The notes beneath the pieces are model-generated. The model searched no databases. It was not told the DNA's origin and saw only the letters and a list, made by a program, of their open reading frames with translations. A program made the translations under genes and the position numbers. Of a stretch of DNA of 64,000 nucleotides, positions 24,434 to 36,800 are shown piece by piece (the stretch's first letter is position 1; each line of letters opens with the position of its first letter). The DNA comes from Nipponacmea schrenckii (taxonomy: Eukaryota > Mollusca > Gastropoda > Lottiidae), in the NCBI GenBank assembly GCA_030562195.1, contig JAUJPP010000007.1:1860001-1924000 (forward strand). The letters run 5' to 3'.

Positions 24434-24835
24434 CTATTTGATAACTCGGCCTTTGAGTTCAATAGTTGGCGTGAGATGATTCAGTATTCTAAACATTCGA
24501 TTCAAACACGTTATGATCATGGATAAGGTGAATTGGTCTGTAGATATGTTGTACTTAGTTTGCATTTGATTATCTGTCTGTGATTGGAACGATTTTATAA
24601 TCATTAAAGTCTTGTTGAAATCACTCAGTTTGACTTGATTTTCATCAATGAGTTTTATTGCATTAATTACTGCAAGTGACAGTGTTGTCTTAAGAGAACA
24701 GTACTCTAACTTCAAATCATTAATCTCCGAATGTAGTGAGATTAGTTTTTTTTTATGGCCGGTCAGTGGCTGTACAAAGTAAAGAATCTTATTATGAATT
24801 CCAATTTTATGATAAAAATCGAAGTTTTTAATCAA
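24434..24835 (-). CDS. unidentified 133-codon ORF
   Basis: Not recognised. Polar helical composition (ISLHSEINDLKLEYCSLKT, a possible short coiled coil), one ATG and TAA stop. Its first third lies inside the left arm of the foldback element at 24735, so it may be a chance or transposon-derived frame. Confidence 0.2.
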   Translation of the reverse strand: MIKNFDFYHKIGIHNKILYFVQPLTGHKKKLISLHSEINDLKLEYCSLKTTLSLAVINAIKLIDENQVKLSDFNKTLMIIKSFQSQTDNQMQTKYNISTDQFTLSMIITCLNRMFRILNHLTPTIELKGRVIK

Positions 24836-26135
24836 ACTCTTGGTTCTCTTTATTCATTGGAATGTAAGATTTTGAGATAAATATGGTGCCTATACCAGGA
24901 AATGTTTTGAAAAATGGCCATTTTTTGTACAGTCCACAGTGATGGTGGTGGGACAGATATTTTGATGGAATTAGCACATTTCCAACTACATGATTTCTTC
25001 AGGCCTTTGAAGATATCGAAAATTTCAATATAAAAGTATTTTCATGACAAGCTTAGTTACTGGCCAGTTCGAGACGAAGACTCGTCATGGCCTATCTTAG
25101 AAAAATAGCCAAGTTTTGAATAGTCCACTCTGATGGTGGTGGGCTATATGTTTTGATGGAATTGGCAGAATCCCAACCACATGGCGCCTTCAGACCTTTG
25201 AATATCCCCAAAATTCCAAAGAAATGGTATTTTCATGCCAAACTTAGTGACTGGTCAGTCAGTGATGAAGACTCTTCATGGCCAATTTATTAACAGTCCA
25301 CGGTGATGGTGGTCGGGCATAAATTTTGATGGAATTGGCAGAATCCCAACCACATGGCGCCTTCAGACCTGTGATTATCCCCCAAATTCCAAAGAAATGG
25401 TATTTTCATGCCAAGCTTAATGACTGGTCAGTCAGTGATGAAAACTCTTCATGGCCAATTGATAAAATATGGCCAATTTGTTATCAGTCCACGCTGATGG
25501 TGGTGGGGCATAAGTTTTGATGGAATTGGTAGAATCCCTACCACATGTGGTGCCTTCAGACCTATGAAAATCCAAAAAATTCCAATGAAATGGTATTTTC
25601 ATGCCAAATTTAGCGACTGGCCAGTCAGTGATGAAGACTCTTCATGGCAATTTTTTTGAAAAGTGACCTTCGTTTGAAAAGTCCACGCTGATGGTGGTGG
25701 GGAATAAATTTTGAATTGGCAGAATCCCAGCCAAATAGTGGCTTCTGACCTTTATACCCCACCACCATCAGCGTGGACTGTTAAAAATTGGCGACGAGCC
25801 ATAACAAGTCTTCATCTTTATCTGGCCAGTACCTAAACTTGGCATGAAAATACTATTATATTGGAATTTTAGATATATTCACACGTCTGAAGAAACCATG
25901 TGGTTGGGATTTTGCAAATTCCATCAAATTATCTGTCCCACCACCATCACTGTGGACTGTACAAAAATTGGCCATTTTGAAAAAATTTCATGGTATAGGC
26001 ACCATATTTATCTCAAAATCTCACATTCCAATGAATAAAGAAGAGTTTGATTAAAAACTTCGCTTTTTATCAAATTGGAATTCATAATAAGATTCTTTAC
26101 TTTGTACACAGCCACTGGCCGACCATAAAAATTGA
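24735..26135. mobile_element. 1.4 kb foldback element with inner tandem repeats
   Basis: Left arm (24740-25000) and right arm (25890-26130) are inverted copies, including GTACAAAGTAAAGAATC, GAGATAAATATGGTGCC and CCACAGTGATGGTGGTGGG. Between them are about four direct ~190-base repeats carrying the GATGGTGGTGGG and CAGTCAGTGATGAAGACTC words, plus one inverted unit. No gene. Confidence 0.85.
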
Positions 26136-26486
26136 CCAAATAAATAGGAACGAAGCCCTAACTCAAATTGAGCAGCGCCACTTGTCGTCATAATGATAAC
26201 GTTCTCATGAAATGCGAGAAATGTTTTTCAACATTTTGTTCGGTAAACTTCATTCGGCGTTATGAAGTGGGCAATATTAGTTCGGCTTTATCGTTAATTT
26301 GTTCAGTAATATTCTTTATTCGAATGATAAATTTTTAACAACAAATTATGAATTTAGTGAACGAATGTCAAATTAAGCGTACAAATGTTGATTTTACTTT
26401 ACTAATGTTTATCACCGAATTAAGCATGAAGAATGATTAATTATGGCAGGGATTGTCTTCCATATAGTTCACTGTCAAATCTACCT
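26136..26486. other. unassigned spacer
   Basis: No gene or element recognised. Confidence 0.4.
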
Positions 26487-26690
26487 TTAAAGGGATAGTG
26501 CCGACTGCGACTAAGGATGAACATAAAATTTTTACATTTTAAACTTGGCCAATAGAGCTCTATTCATCAGTAAATATACCTGTTGCCATAAATAATATAC
26601 TAATATAAATAAATATCAAAAAAGTAAGTAGTTATCAATAAAGATGCATCTGGTCAGTGAAAAATGCTTAATAAATCGATTAAGCAATTA
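26487..26690 (-). mobile_element. TTAA MITE right-end relic
   Basis: TTAAAGGGATAGTGCC start, then CATAAAATTT and GTAAGTAGTTATC words matching the inverse of the right half of 11928-12401. The opposite terminus is not found. Confidence 0.55.
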
Positions 26691-26905
26691 TAAAAAAATG
26701 ACTTTGTGAGTTTTGTGAGTTTTCCGGATTCTGTTAAATGAAGACACCTGGGAAGTTCACTGATGAATATGAATGATGGTTTCTTTTAGATTTTTCTTCA
26801 CTACTTAGGCCAACATCAATTGTTAATTTACTGTTGACACTCATTCGAGATATAACATTAAAATTCTCAATATTTCACCCTAATGTTACAAGTCGATTCT
26901 GTGCA

Positions 26906-27764
26906 TTTTTATACGCCCACATTATAATGTGGTCGTATATTGTCGTCACCCCTGTCCGTCCGTCCGTCCGTCCGTCCGTCCACAATTGCTTGTGAACGCA
27001 AAAGAGGCTACATTTTTTGTTGGATTTGAATGAAAATTGCTGTGATCGTTTATATTGATGAGATCTCGGACAAGTTCGAAATTGGCAATTTTTCGATGAA
27101 CGGTTTTTAAGTTATTGCACTTGACTTAGCAAAAACGCGTCAAAATTGGCTTGTGAACGCGATAGATACTAAAGTTTTCATCGGATTTAAATGAAACTAT
27201 CTGTGATCATTAATATTGATGAGATCTCGGACAAGTTCGAAATTGGCGATTTTTCGACGAATGGTTTTTGAGTTATTGCACTTGACTTAGCCAAAACACC
27301 TCAAAATTGGCTTGTGAGCGCGATAGAGATCACAATTTCCATTTGATTTGAATGAAATTTGGTGTTATCATTTATATTGATCTTGGACAAGTTTGATCGT
27401 GACTATTTTTGGGTGAACGCTTTTTGAGTTATTGGCCTTGACTAAGTCAAATTGCGTCGAAATAGACTTGTGAACACGATAGAGACAACATCCGATTGGA
27501 ATGAACTTTGGTGTGATCATTGAAGTTGATGTCATCTTGGTCAAGTTCGAAATTAACATTTTTGAGTTATTGCACTTGACTTAATCAAAACGCAGCTTGT
27601 GATTGCGATAGACAATACAGTTTTCATCTGATTCTAATGAAATGTGGTGTGAACATATTTTGACGAGAACATGGATTAGACCTAAATAATCTTAGAGTTT
27701 TTGCCTGTGTTAAAACAGAAAAAATATTTTAAAGTGGGCGTATCTTGCTAGGCAACCACTTGTT
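26906..27764 (+). mobile_element. core-repeat element, + orientation
   Basis: TTTTTATACGCCCACATT, hairpin partner, then (GTCC)n at about 26955-26980, four to five ~150 bp repeats with TTGAGTTATTGCACTTGACT, ending AAAGTGGGCGTATCTTGC. Confidence 0.82.
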
Positions 27765-28170
27765 TATCCTCGGAATCGATTAGATAAGCACTCAAAAATT
27801 TTTCGATATCAGCGAGCTTTGCAACTTGACTCGTGTAGGCCACCATCTTGTTAATTGTTAATCAGTGAATTGTATGGGTAAATAAATCTAGAGGCAGTGA
27901 AAAAGTTCCTATTTGTTAGCCCTAAAAGCTCTACTTCTTCATGACTTGGGATTGATTTCCTTTTCCTTAACCACATATTCGAGTGTTGCACCTTTAAAAA
28001 CGATGCTATTCGAAACATAGTTCATATCTATTTTGAGTGGGCGGGTGAAATCAGATGTGTTTATTTATTCTCTTAAAAATGATTTGGCTCGCCTACATTT
28101 TATATCGAATATTTTTCAGATGATATTATGTAGATTGTGATAGCTTTCACAGTTTCACGAACGTTGATCT
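27765..28170. other. unassigned spacer
   Basis: No gene or element recognised. Confidence 0.4.
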
Positions 28171-28177
28171 TTTATTA

Positions 28178-28640
28178 AAAATTGTATGCCGAAAATTTAA
28201 TTGGAGAAAACTGGTTGTTGCAATATTCTTACGGGATATAGAGAAATATTCAGGTGGCAGTTAAACGATGGTTTTGACTAGCTCCAGATTTATTTTGATC
28301 ATACTTTCATTCAGCTAGCTTACCATGTCTCAAGGTAGCGTTATGCTATTAAGCCCTATCAATCGTCAGTGTTCTTACACACACAGCTTCGCTGTACAGG
28401 GCTCCGCCCGCTCACACTCATTCAGGGCTCCGCCCACTCAAATTTATTATTACACAGGGCTCCGCCTTTTTGTCATTTCTATGTTTTACATTTCGTGTAG
28501 TTCCCTTATGCCAATATAAAATTTAAAATTTTATAATTGTGTTGTGTTATAAATTGAAAATTGTATGCCGAAAATTTAATTGGAGAAAACTGGTTGTTGC
28601 AATATTCTTACGGGATATAGAGAAATATTCAGGTGGCAGT
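28178..28640. repeat. 85-base direct repeat bracketing 290 bases
   Basis: AATTGTATGCCGAAAATTTA to TTCAGGTGGCAGT occurs at 28178-28262 and again at 28556-28640 with no visible mismatch. Between them GGGCTCCGCC recurs three times (28398-28468). Confidence 0.85.
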
Positions 28641-29209
28641 GGTGAACCACTAACGATCCGACATAGGCAAGATTACGACCCCGCATTGCAAGATAGATCG
28701 TCGGTATCTGACCCGACATAGGTCTTATGTCGAAAAATCGCTCATCTCTAGGCCTACACGCCGATATCTTCCCGATGTCAGTTCCAAGTCAGATAGAAAT
28801 TTGCACATCGGGGGGCAGTGAAAAAACCGCTATCGACCCGACGTCGGCAAGGTTTCGGTCCAAAGAACTAGAAGCCCAATATCTTAATACATTCATCTAT
28901 CCACTATCAAATACCGAGCGGTTCACGATTGTCATCCGATATGTACATTTCTATCACGAATTACGTCATATAACATAAAGGCATAATAGTTGAACGATAT
29001 TAAGCTGTATAGACACATGTCCAGCTGGGGTCAATAAAGTGTGAAACTGTGTATTTGTTCTTCAAACAGCCTTGGCGGGGAATTTATTTAGATGGATGTT
29101 AAACTTCAGCTATCATTGACAAACTTTGTTTGATTTGTTATATATGCCAAAAACACTATCCAAATTTTTTTTCAGTCCCCACACCAGTTAAATAACCCAT
29201 CTTGTCTTG
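28641..29209. other. unassigned, GC-richer spacer
   Basis: 28640-28980 has CCGACATAGG/CCGACGTCGG words twice and open frames of 60-83 codons without recognised similarity. No splice-supported exon. Confidence 0.35.
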
Positions 29210-30203
29210 TTAAGGGCAAGGTAAACCTCAGCCATTTTGAAATCTGCTGAAAATTTTGTCAAAATTTATTTCTAACCACGAAACGGGGTCCATGGATACA
29301 AATTTCCAAAACGGGCAGATGAACATCAAAATCAAAATTTGAGGAAGCAATTCCTTTAAACTTCAATGTGCACTTGATGACCCCAAATTTTCTGAGTCAA
29401 AATAGTACAAAATTTCAAATCACTAACTCCCATAGATAACGATAACGTCAAAACTGAACACTCTCAAACTTACTTGTACATATTCCCACATAATCCAACC
29501 GCAACAGTCGAAGCTTATTTTTTCAAAATACATTGAGATAGAAGCACAATTAAACAAAGTTATCAGCCATCCATAACACTGTAATCAAAATGGCGGATTC
29601 GCAAACAAAACAAACATGCCCCGATATGCAGAAACAACACAAGCGCAAGTTATTAAATTGACCTATTTACCTGAAAATGTGTGTTATTGCTCATTTGGTA
29701 TCAGAAGATTCTGATGCTGATGGCTGTTGATTTTTTAAATTGAAAATAAACATTAAAAATCAATGTTATTTCGTGCACACTCGGTTCAAACTCGTGTCAC
29801 CCTTCGTGTCGGTTTCACATGTACAAATACGCAATTGCAAGAAAAGAAAATTTCGATTATTGTTTTCGAAAATATGATGTATAATACCAAGAAAAAGAAA
29901 TAAAAGTCAACAGTAAAGATGAAACAATTAAAAACCAGTTGACTAAAAATAAATAAATCGTGAACTATATTTCCAGCGTATGTGGCTTTCTTGCTTTATG
30001 GGAGTTAGTGAAAACCTCAAATTTGGACATATATTTGCTAAGTTCATTTTACTAAACTTTTTTTTCAAATTTTTATTATCATTTATAGTGATTATTGGAC
30101 TTGTAGCACATATTGATACTTGTTATAGCTTGTTCACATAAACAGGGAACTTTTTAGAATGTGTCATGGTTTTGCCAAATTGCAAGGTTTACCTTGCCCT
30201 TAA
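29210..30203. mobile_element. 994-base TTAA-flanked inverted-repeat element
   Basis: Starts TTAAGGGCAAGGTAAACCT and ends with the exact inverse AGGTTTACCTTGCCCTTAA. The 19-base ends include TTAA, as expected for TTAA-targeting transposons. No ORF, so non-autonomous. Confidence 0.85.
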
Positions 30204-30801
30204 TCTCAGTATTCTACATCTACTTATAATATATTCCCAGTCCTCGAAAGCTACAGACTTCAGAAGACATAGGCTACTCATTGCATCGTCAGCTTTATTG
30301 CCAAACACACTGTGTTAACTAGGTTTTCATCTGGTTCCAGACATATTATTGACAGTCGCGATGTACTATCGATGTTGCATGTGCAACCTTGAAACTAGTT
30401 TAGTACGCCTCAATTTCAGAACGAGAAAAAGTCGGCTTATTGTGTTTACACTGAGTTTAAAGAGCTGACTGTAAAGCAAGCTTTCGTTGCGCCCCCATGA
30501 ATTGTCGATCACAAAACAAGGGGTTTCCGGTTTCTGCAATTTAAACAGAAACACACAACAGCTGGATAAAAGCCTAGTGAAAAACGCGCTTAATATTTAT
30601 TATATAATATGATGGTTTAATATATATAGGACATTTTCGGGCTACCTTAACGGCGACGATATTTACAACTCTCTAGAGAGTGAACACGTTCAGACCTCTA
30701 TCGCCTCTGCCTGTAGACCTCAAGTTGATGAAGTTAAATTTGAACAAGGAGTATGTTGTTGAAATTATGCAAGATATATTGTATATGATACAGGAATAAT
30801 T
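30204..30801. other. upstream region of TAPT1
   Basis: No element recognised. A TATATATAGG run lies near 30620; whether it serves as the TAPT1 promoter cannot be told. Confidence 0.35.
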
Positions 30802-30868
30802 ATGTCGAGCTCCATTAAAGAACCAAAGGGATCGAGCAAATATGTTGCACAAGGAAAAAGGAACGATG
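30802..30868 (+). CDS. TAPT1: TAPT1 exon 1 (proposed start)
   Basis: Proposed first coding exon: ATG opens MSSSIKEPKGSSKYVAQGKR then ND, donor gtatgt, phase 1, joining GCT (Ala) to the next exon. An in-frame TGA lies a short way upstream. It is much shorter than the vertebrate N-terminus, and no similarity supports it, only phase, ATG and donor. Confidence 0.6.
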
Positions 30869-33800
30869 GTATGTGGCTGGTTCGTTTTGTCATATCTTGT
30901 ATAATCGTTCTATTTATTCAATTGATACAACTACACAACTCAAGGAACAAATATAGCAATATTCCTTTATGAAGAATACGCTTTCATCAAGCAGAAAAAC
31001 AAGGCACCAAAAATTAGGATTTTCCTCACCTGGGTGCAAGGGTTTTAAACGTATTTACATAACTCAATCATCCAAACCTTTATTTTTTTAATAAAATAGA
31101 TGTTTTTGTAGTTCAATCATACCATCATTATCCTCCTATGTCCCTTTTGTCATGCCTATGGTTGCGTCAACCTTTTTTTTTTTAATAATTTCAATTTCTT
31201 AGCCTAGCCTTCAACATGCGCACATCAGAAATTGGAACGCTACCGGGTCATGAAATGAAAGTACAAGATCATGGTTCTTGTTTCTCTCACATGACTTTAT
31301 AATGTCGAATTTTTTAATTCTCATGCAATTTGAGATGGCGACTGAGTGATTGAAATTCTTGAAAAAACTTTGACGCAAACACAGGAATGAATGACATGAA
31401 TGGTGTAAGGGTATATTGATGGTATGATTGAGCTACAAAAATATCCATCTTTCCAAATATATGGAGTTTTAGTGGAACAAGGGAATAGAGTCAGCAAGTT
31501 TCAGACTAGTAGCAATGAGCATCAGGGTTGGTGGATTCAACCTAAATATATATGTAAAACTGGGTCTAGTATTTAGGAACCTAGCACACCATTCAACATT
31601 CACAATAACTGTCAGAGGATGGAATAAGGTCCCAATTCATGATAAAATCCCAAGAATATATATATTATTGAGAAGAAATTGAACCTTCCTTATAAATATA
31701 TTATATAATGTGAGTTTATTGTTTCAGCTGGTTTGTCAGTGTTAAAATATATAAGTTCTGAATTAACAAGAGGCTACAGGTTAGAAAGAGATGAATCCAA
31801 GTATGCTGAAAGAAGAGAAAGAGTTTATACTTTTATGAAGACACCAAGAGAGTATGAAAAGGTAAACACCGGCTTGTACTGTCCAACTAATCTATTTGAT
31901 GAGTTTTTAAATGATATTTTGATGTAAAAGTCCTTTGAAGTAGGTCCACATTTGTATCATTTCGTATTGCATCTTAAAAACTGTGAATGGATTTGGAACT
32001 TAAATTAGAACATAGCCTACATGGTTCAGAATTAAAATCTAATGTCTGGTTTCACCTTCATTACAATCTGCTAGAATTTTTTATGGGGTAATTAATTACA
32101 AAATTTTCAAATTTCAATCTTTATCAATTTATTACTTTGTAACTGTGATATTTGGTGATGTAATGGACAGGAGTGGTTGACATCCACTGCCTTGAAAATA
32201 ACTGAAGTTCAGTCAAATCTGTCAAAAATTTGTGATTATATTCGTGGTCTGTTTTAAGGAATGGAGGTATTTTCAAGTATTAATACACGACCTTATGTGA
32301 CATCCTGATACATCGATTTACATATTTAGAGACTTAATCGCATTATTTTGGCACGTAACAGACTAGAATACTTTTTGTTAAGAAAATTAAATTGGGCTCT
32401 TACTGCATTAATCTGCTTTTATCTTTACTCAATTTTTCAGTTCTGTGCCTATGGATTTTTCCAGTGTGTGGATGCATTCTTATTTCTCTTCACTTTTCTA
32501 CCATTGAGAATTCTAATGGCCCTGATACGCCTAGTTACTCAACCTTGTGGTTTATTTTCATCTGGGTATGTTTTTTATTCGGTATTTGTCTACTTCAGTT
32601 GTTATGTTTCTATGTGTTCAGTATAACAATTGTAATGTGATTGAATCAGAAGTTTGATATATTACTTTTATAATAAACATTTACATTGGTAACATCAAAA
32701 CAATTTATTTGAAGCTGCAACAGGCATAAATATATTTGGTGGAATTTAGAAAATTCAAGAACAAGAGGCTCTGCTCTTTGGCACAATAAATCATATTATA
32801 GTGATGTTGTCAGTCTGCATAAGATAGAACAGTAAAACAATAGTTTCATATGTATTCTAATTTGCTTTCTTACAGTTCTAGAAGATATTTGGAATCAGCT
32901 CAGATCTGTGATTTATTAAAGGGACTAGTATTTGTTTCGTGCTGTTTTATTGTTAATTATATTGATACATCAATGATGTACCATTTGGTGCGAGGACAAG
33001 CAGTGATTAAGCTATATGTTTTACACAATATGCTAGATGTAAGTTTCATCATTATATTTATAATTAATCCATGTGTCTATGATCTTGAATTTCAAGATTC
33101 TGAAAGAATGGAGATTTTATGATATTATCAGCAGTCACCCATTCTAAAGGTAACTATATTTGAGGTGTTACTTAATGTATATACCCACATGATATTAGGT
33201 GAGTATATTTGTGTTAGGGTGTATTGAGACGAGTCTCAATGAAAGCACTGGCCTAGGTCTTATCCATGTCTGTAAACTCTATAAGGGGTACAATTCTGCT
33301 CGATTTTTCTATGTTTATTAACACCCAAAGATAAATTTTTTAAATCCAACACTGACATTTAATTGATTAGCTATCTTTTTGTACATTGATATGATTGAAA
33401 AATTATTAATTTTAAAATAATTGATTTTATGTTATACTCTTAAGGTTGCAGATAAGCTTTTTTCTGGTTTTGGACAAGATATTTTAGATGCTATGTTTTG
33501 GACAGCCACAGAACCACGGGGCAGAAAGCGGGAACATGTTGGTACATTGCCCCATTTTCTTTTATCTATTATTTATGTTAGTATCCTTTTGAATGTACAA
33601 TATTTATGACCGTGTGCAAAGTCAGGTAGAACTATAGTTTTGATGATAATTAAAAGTTCAAAAAAATATTTTATTAGGGTGGACAAGATATTTGAGTTTG
33701 ATTTATATGAAGTTAGTTTTTATTTTAACTACTGAACTGAATTGCTAGGAATAAAACTAGTTATTTAACGCAGCTAATCTGGTACAAGTTTTGTTTTCCT

Positions 33801-36800
33801 TATCATTATTGTAGTATTACATACACTCATTATATTGTTTCAAGCAGCAGTTTTAAATGTGGCTTTCAACTCTCATAATAAAGCATTAATGACAATAATG
33901 ATGTCAAATAATGTAAGTACTAGCTTAATACCTATATAAGTTATCATTATTATTATTATTATTATATAGTATATATACACTGGAAATAGTAGTTGTATTA
34001 AACATATTAGCTTATTGTTAGGTTGGTTTTGATTTTTGTTGTTGACATCTTTGCATTAGAGTAAAAGCACCCTTAGCATCTTAATGAAATGAAGGTATTT
34101 GATGAGACTTCAAATAACAGACCCTGGTGGGCTTCTGTGTAGGTTTCTGGATCTTCAAAACCATCAAGATTTACATATAATTGTAGTTTGGACTTATTGA
34201 CAACATTTTGTTCTTATAGTTTGTAGAAATCAAAGGAAACCTTTTCAAAAGATTAGACAGAAATCATTTATTCCATATATCATGTGGTGATATAAAGGAA
34301 CGATTTCACTGGGCATTACTTTTGTCTATAGTGTTCATTAGAAATATGACAGAATTTTCATGGAACCCAGGTAAATACAAATTCAAATTCTATATCAATT
34401 TGCTGGCCAATTGGTCAATGTCCGATTGGTCAATGTCCGTCCGTCCATAATTGTTGTAGAGAGCTGGTTTCTTAGTAGATTTCAACGAAACTTGGTGTGA
34501 GTCTTTTTAATCACCCAAGGATGAACCCTATTGAAAATCAGACCAATTGAAAGATATGTTCAATGAGTTTTTACCCTTGTTCTTGAATTCTTTGTGGACA
34601 TGATACACAGCTGGTTTCTTGATTCATTTTGACTAAACTTGATGTGAGTCTTTGAGTATAGTATGAGTTATTACACTTGTTTTTGAAAACATGTCTGCGT
34701 TGTTCTTGAATTTTTTGTCGACAAGATAGAGAACTGGTTTCTGGACGGATTTTGACAAAACTTGATGTGTGTGTGTTTGTAATCAGTCAAGGAAAAACCC
34801 TATTAAAAATCAAACTAATCAAAAATATTTTGTATGAGTTATTGCCCTTGTTCTTGAAAACGTGTTTTATTTATTGTGGACACAATAGAGAGCTGGTTTA
34901 TGGATTTTGATGAAACTTGGTTTGAGTGTTTGTAAGAAAGAAAGGGTGAACCCTACTTAAAAATCCGACCAATGGAAAATTGTATGCATTTTGATGAAAC
35001 TTGGTATGAGTGTTCCTATTCACCTAAGGATGAATTTTAGTTAAAAAATCACAAAAGATTTTTAATTAACCCTTGGCAACCTTCCAGACAAATTGGCTGC
35101 TATTATAAATGTGGGCGTATTACAATGGCCATCCCTATTTGTGATTGCAAGAGCCAAATGTATATGAGGATACAATCCCTTTAAGTTTGAGGACCTGCTG
35201 TCACAAGTGTAATGTAAAGTTTATGTAGTATGTATGGACTCTGCTTTTTGTTATAGATCATGTTTGGGTCATATTACCAGATGCCTTATTAGTCTTTGTT
35301 GCTGAATTTGTTGTTGATTGGATTAAACATGCTTTTGTTACTAAGTTCAATAAAATACCATCAGAGGTAAGGATAAGTAAATTTCTTATTTTCTTTCAAG
35401 CATTGAATGTTTGAAAACTCTTCTTTAAATGGCTAATATAAATTTCCTATCCATCCTCAGTGCACCCGAAGACAAAGGATCTTTCAACAAAGGATCTAAT
35501 ATAGTGTCTGACACAAAAGGAAATGCAGAATAAGACCTGTTATTGGATTTATAAAACCAGGCCTTTCTTGATATTTGATGTCTTAGAATTACTGGAGATA
35601 TATGAAGCAAGATCTAGGGATCACCAAATACTGTTTATATTTATTGCAGGTTTATCAAGAATTCACCTATAACTTAGCTACTGATATGATTTCAAGTCGA
35701 CAGAAGTCTGTAAGTTGATCAATCAATCACCAAATAGTTAGAGATAAGGGCCAGTGATGTGACCCTACTAATAAAATTCATTGATGCCCTTCGATGCCAT
35801 GGACTTGAGTTGATGGATACAATCCATTTCCAAAGTGCGTCTGTGGTCTGTGGTTGTTCCCAGATCGGGATTCCTAGGTATTTAGGATAAAATCTTTGTG
35901 TGAGTGACCACGTAAATTAAAATATTTCCCGACGGGTTTTTCCCAACGTGATCTGATATCCGATAAGTGTTCAGTGATTCTCACAGTGAGACTTCTTTTA
36001 GTTTCTTCTGTATATTGTTTATTGCATGATTTGCAGGTAATGAGATGAATAAGATTGTTTGATTGGCAATCAATGTTTTGAACACTAGGGTACGATCTAT
36101 TGTGACCGAACTTGAAATCTCATTTTTGAGATTATTGCACAAATGTTATAATCCCTGGAGTGGCAATATAAGTTTGTCGCACCATGCAGCCTTGTTGGCT
36201 TGCTATTTGGGGATTTTTTGATTTTACGCTAGTGAGGATATCTCTTAATGTGGGGTTCTTTCTGAATCCAATGACTGGAGGGGAGCCGAAAATGTTCCGA
36301 CAAACGTGTGACGCTGACAGGATATGCCAATTTTGTTTGACATATTGGTCTAAATTAAGTGCAGTGGGACTGAGTTTTCTTCAGTGCATTAGCTGAAGAA
36401 TTGGGTTTGTAGATTGCATCTTGTGATCTTGCTGCTTAAATTCTGTCTGAGTCTGCAAGACGGTAGCAAAAGATCCAGTGAGTCCGACTTCGTGAAGTGG
36501 CGACTATTGGATCCTTGATCCTGACCGTGAGATGGCCCTGGAAAGCCAAAGCGCGGCCTTTTGCTAGGATAAGTATCCTCCACTCTCTCTAGAACAGTCG
36601 TTCTGGAACTGGATGTGGAAGCAGAGTCATTGAGCGAGATTTCGCTCAGTGATGGAGTGGAAGCCATTGACGCCGTAATCTAAGGAGTTAGATATAGGCA
36701 GTTAAAAAATTAAAGAGTTAAGGAATCTTTCTCTTTAGAGAATCCTTGTTTCACTCCGACACACGTTTCGTACAATTTGAACTCTTCAGGGAGACTGTTG

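Noticed and set aside
32348..32640. Two overlapping frames of 82-92 codons
   Set aside because: Extend TAPT1 exon 3 into introns; the exon borders at 32441 and 32565 are set by splice sites and similarity.
36184..36396. 70-codon plus-strand frame in the TAPT1 intron
   Set aside because: Opposite strand of the Penelope-like relic, which has recognisable protein motifs on the minus strand.
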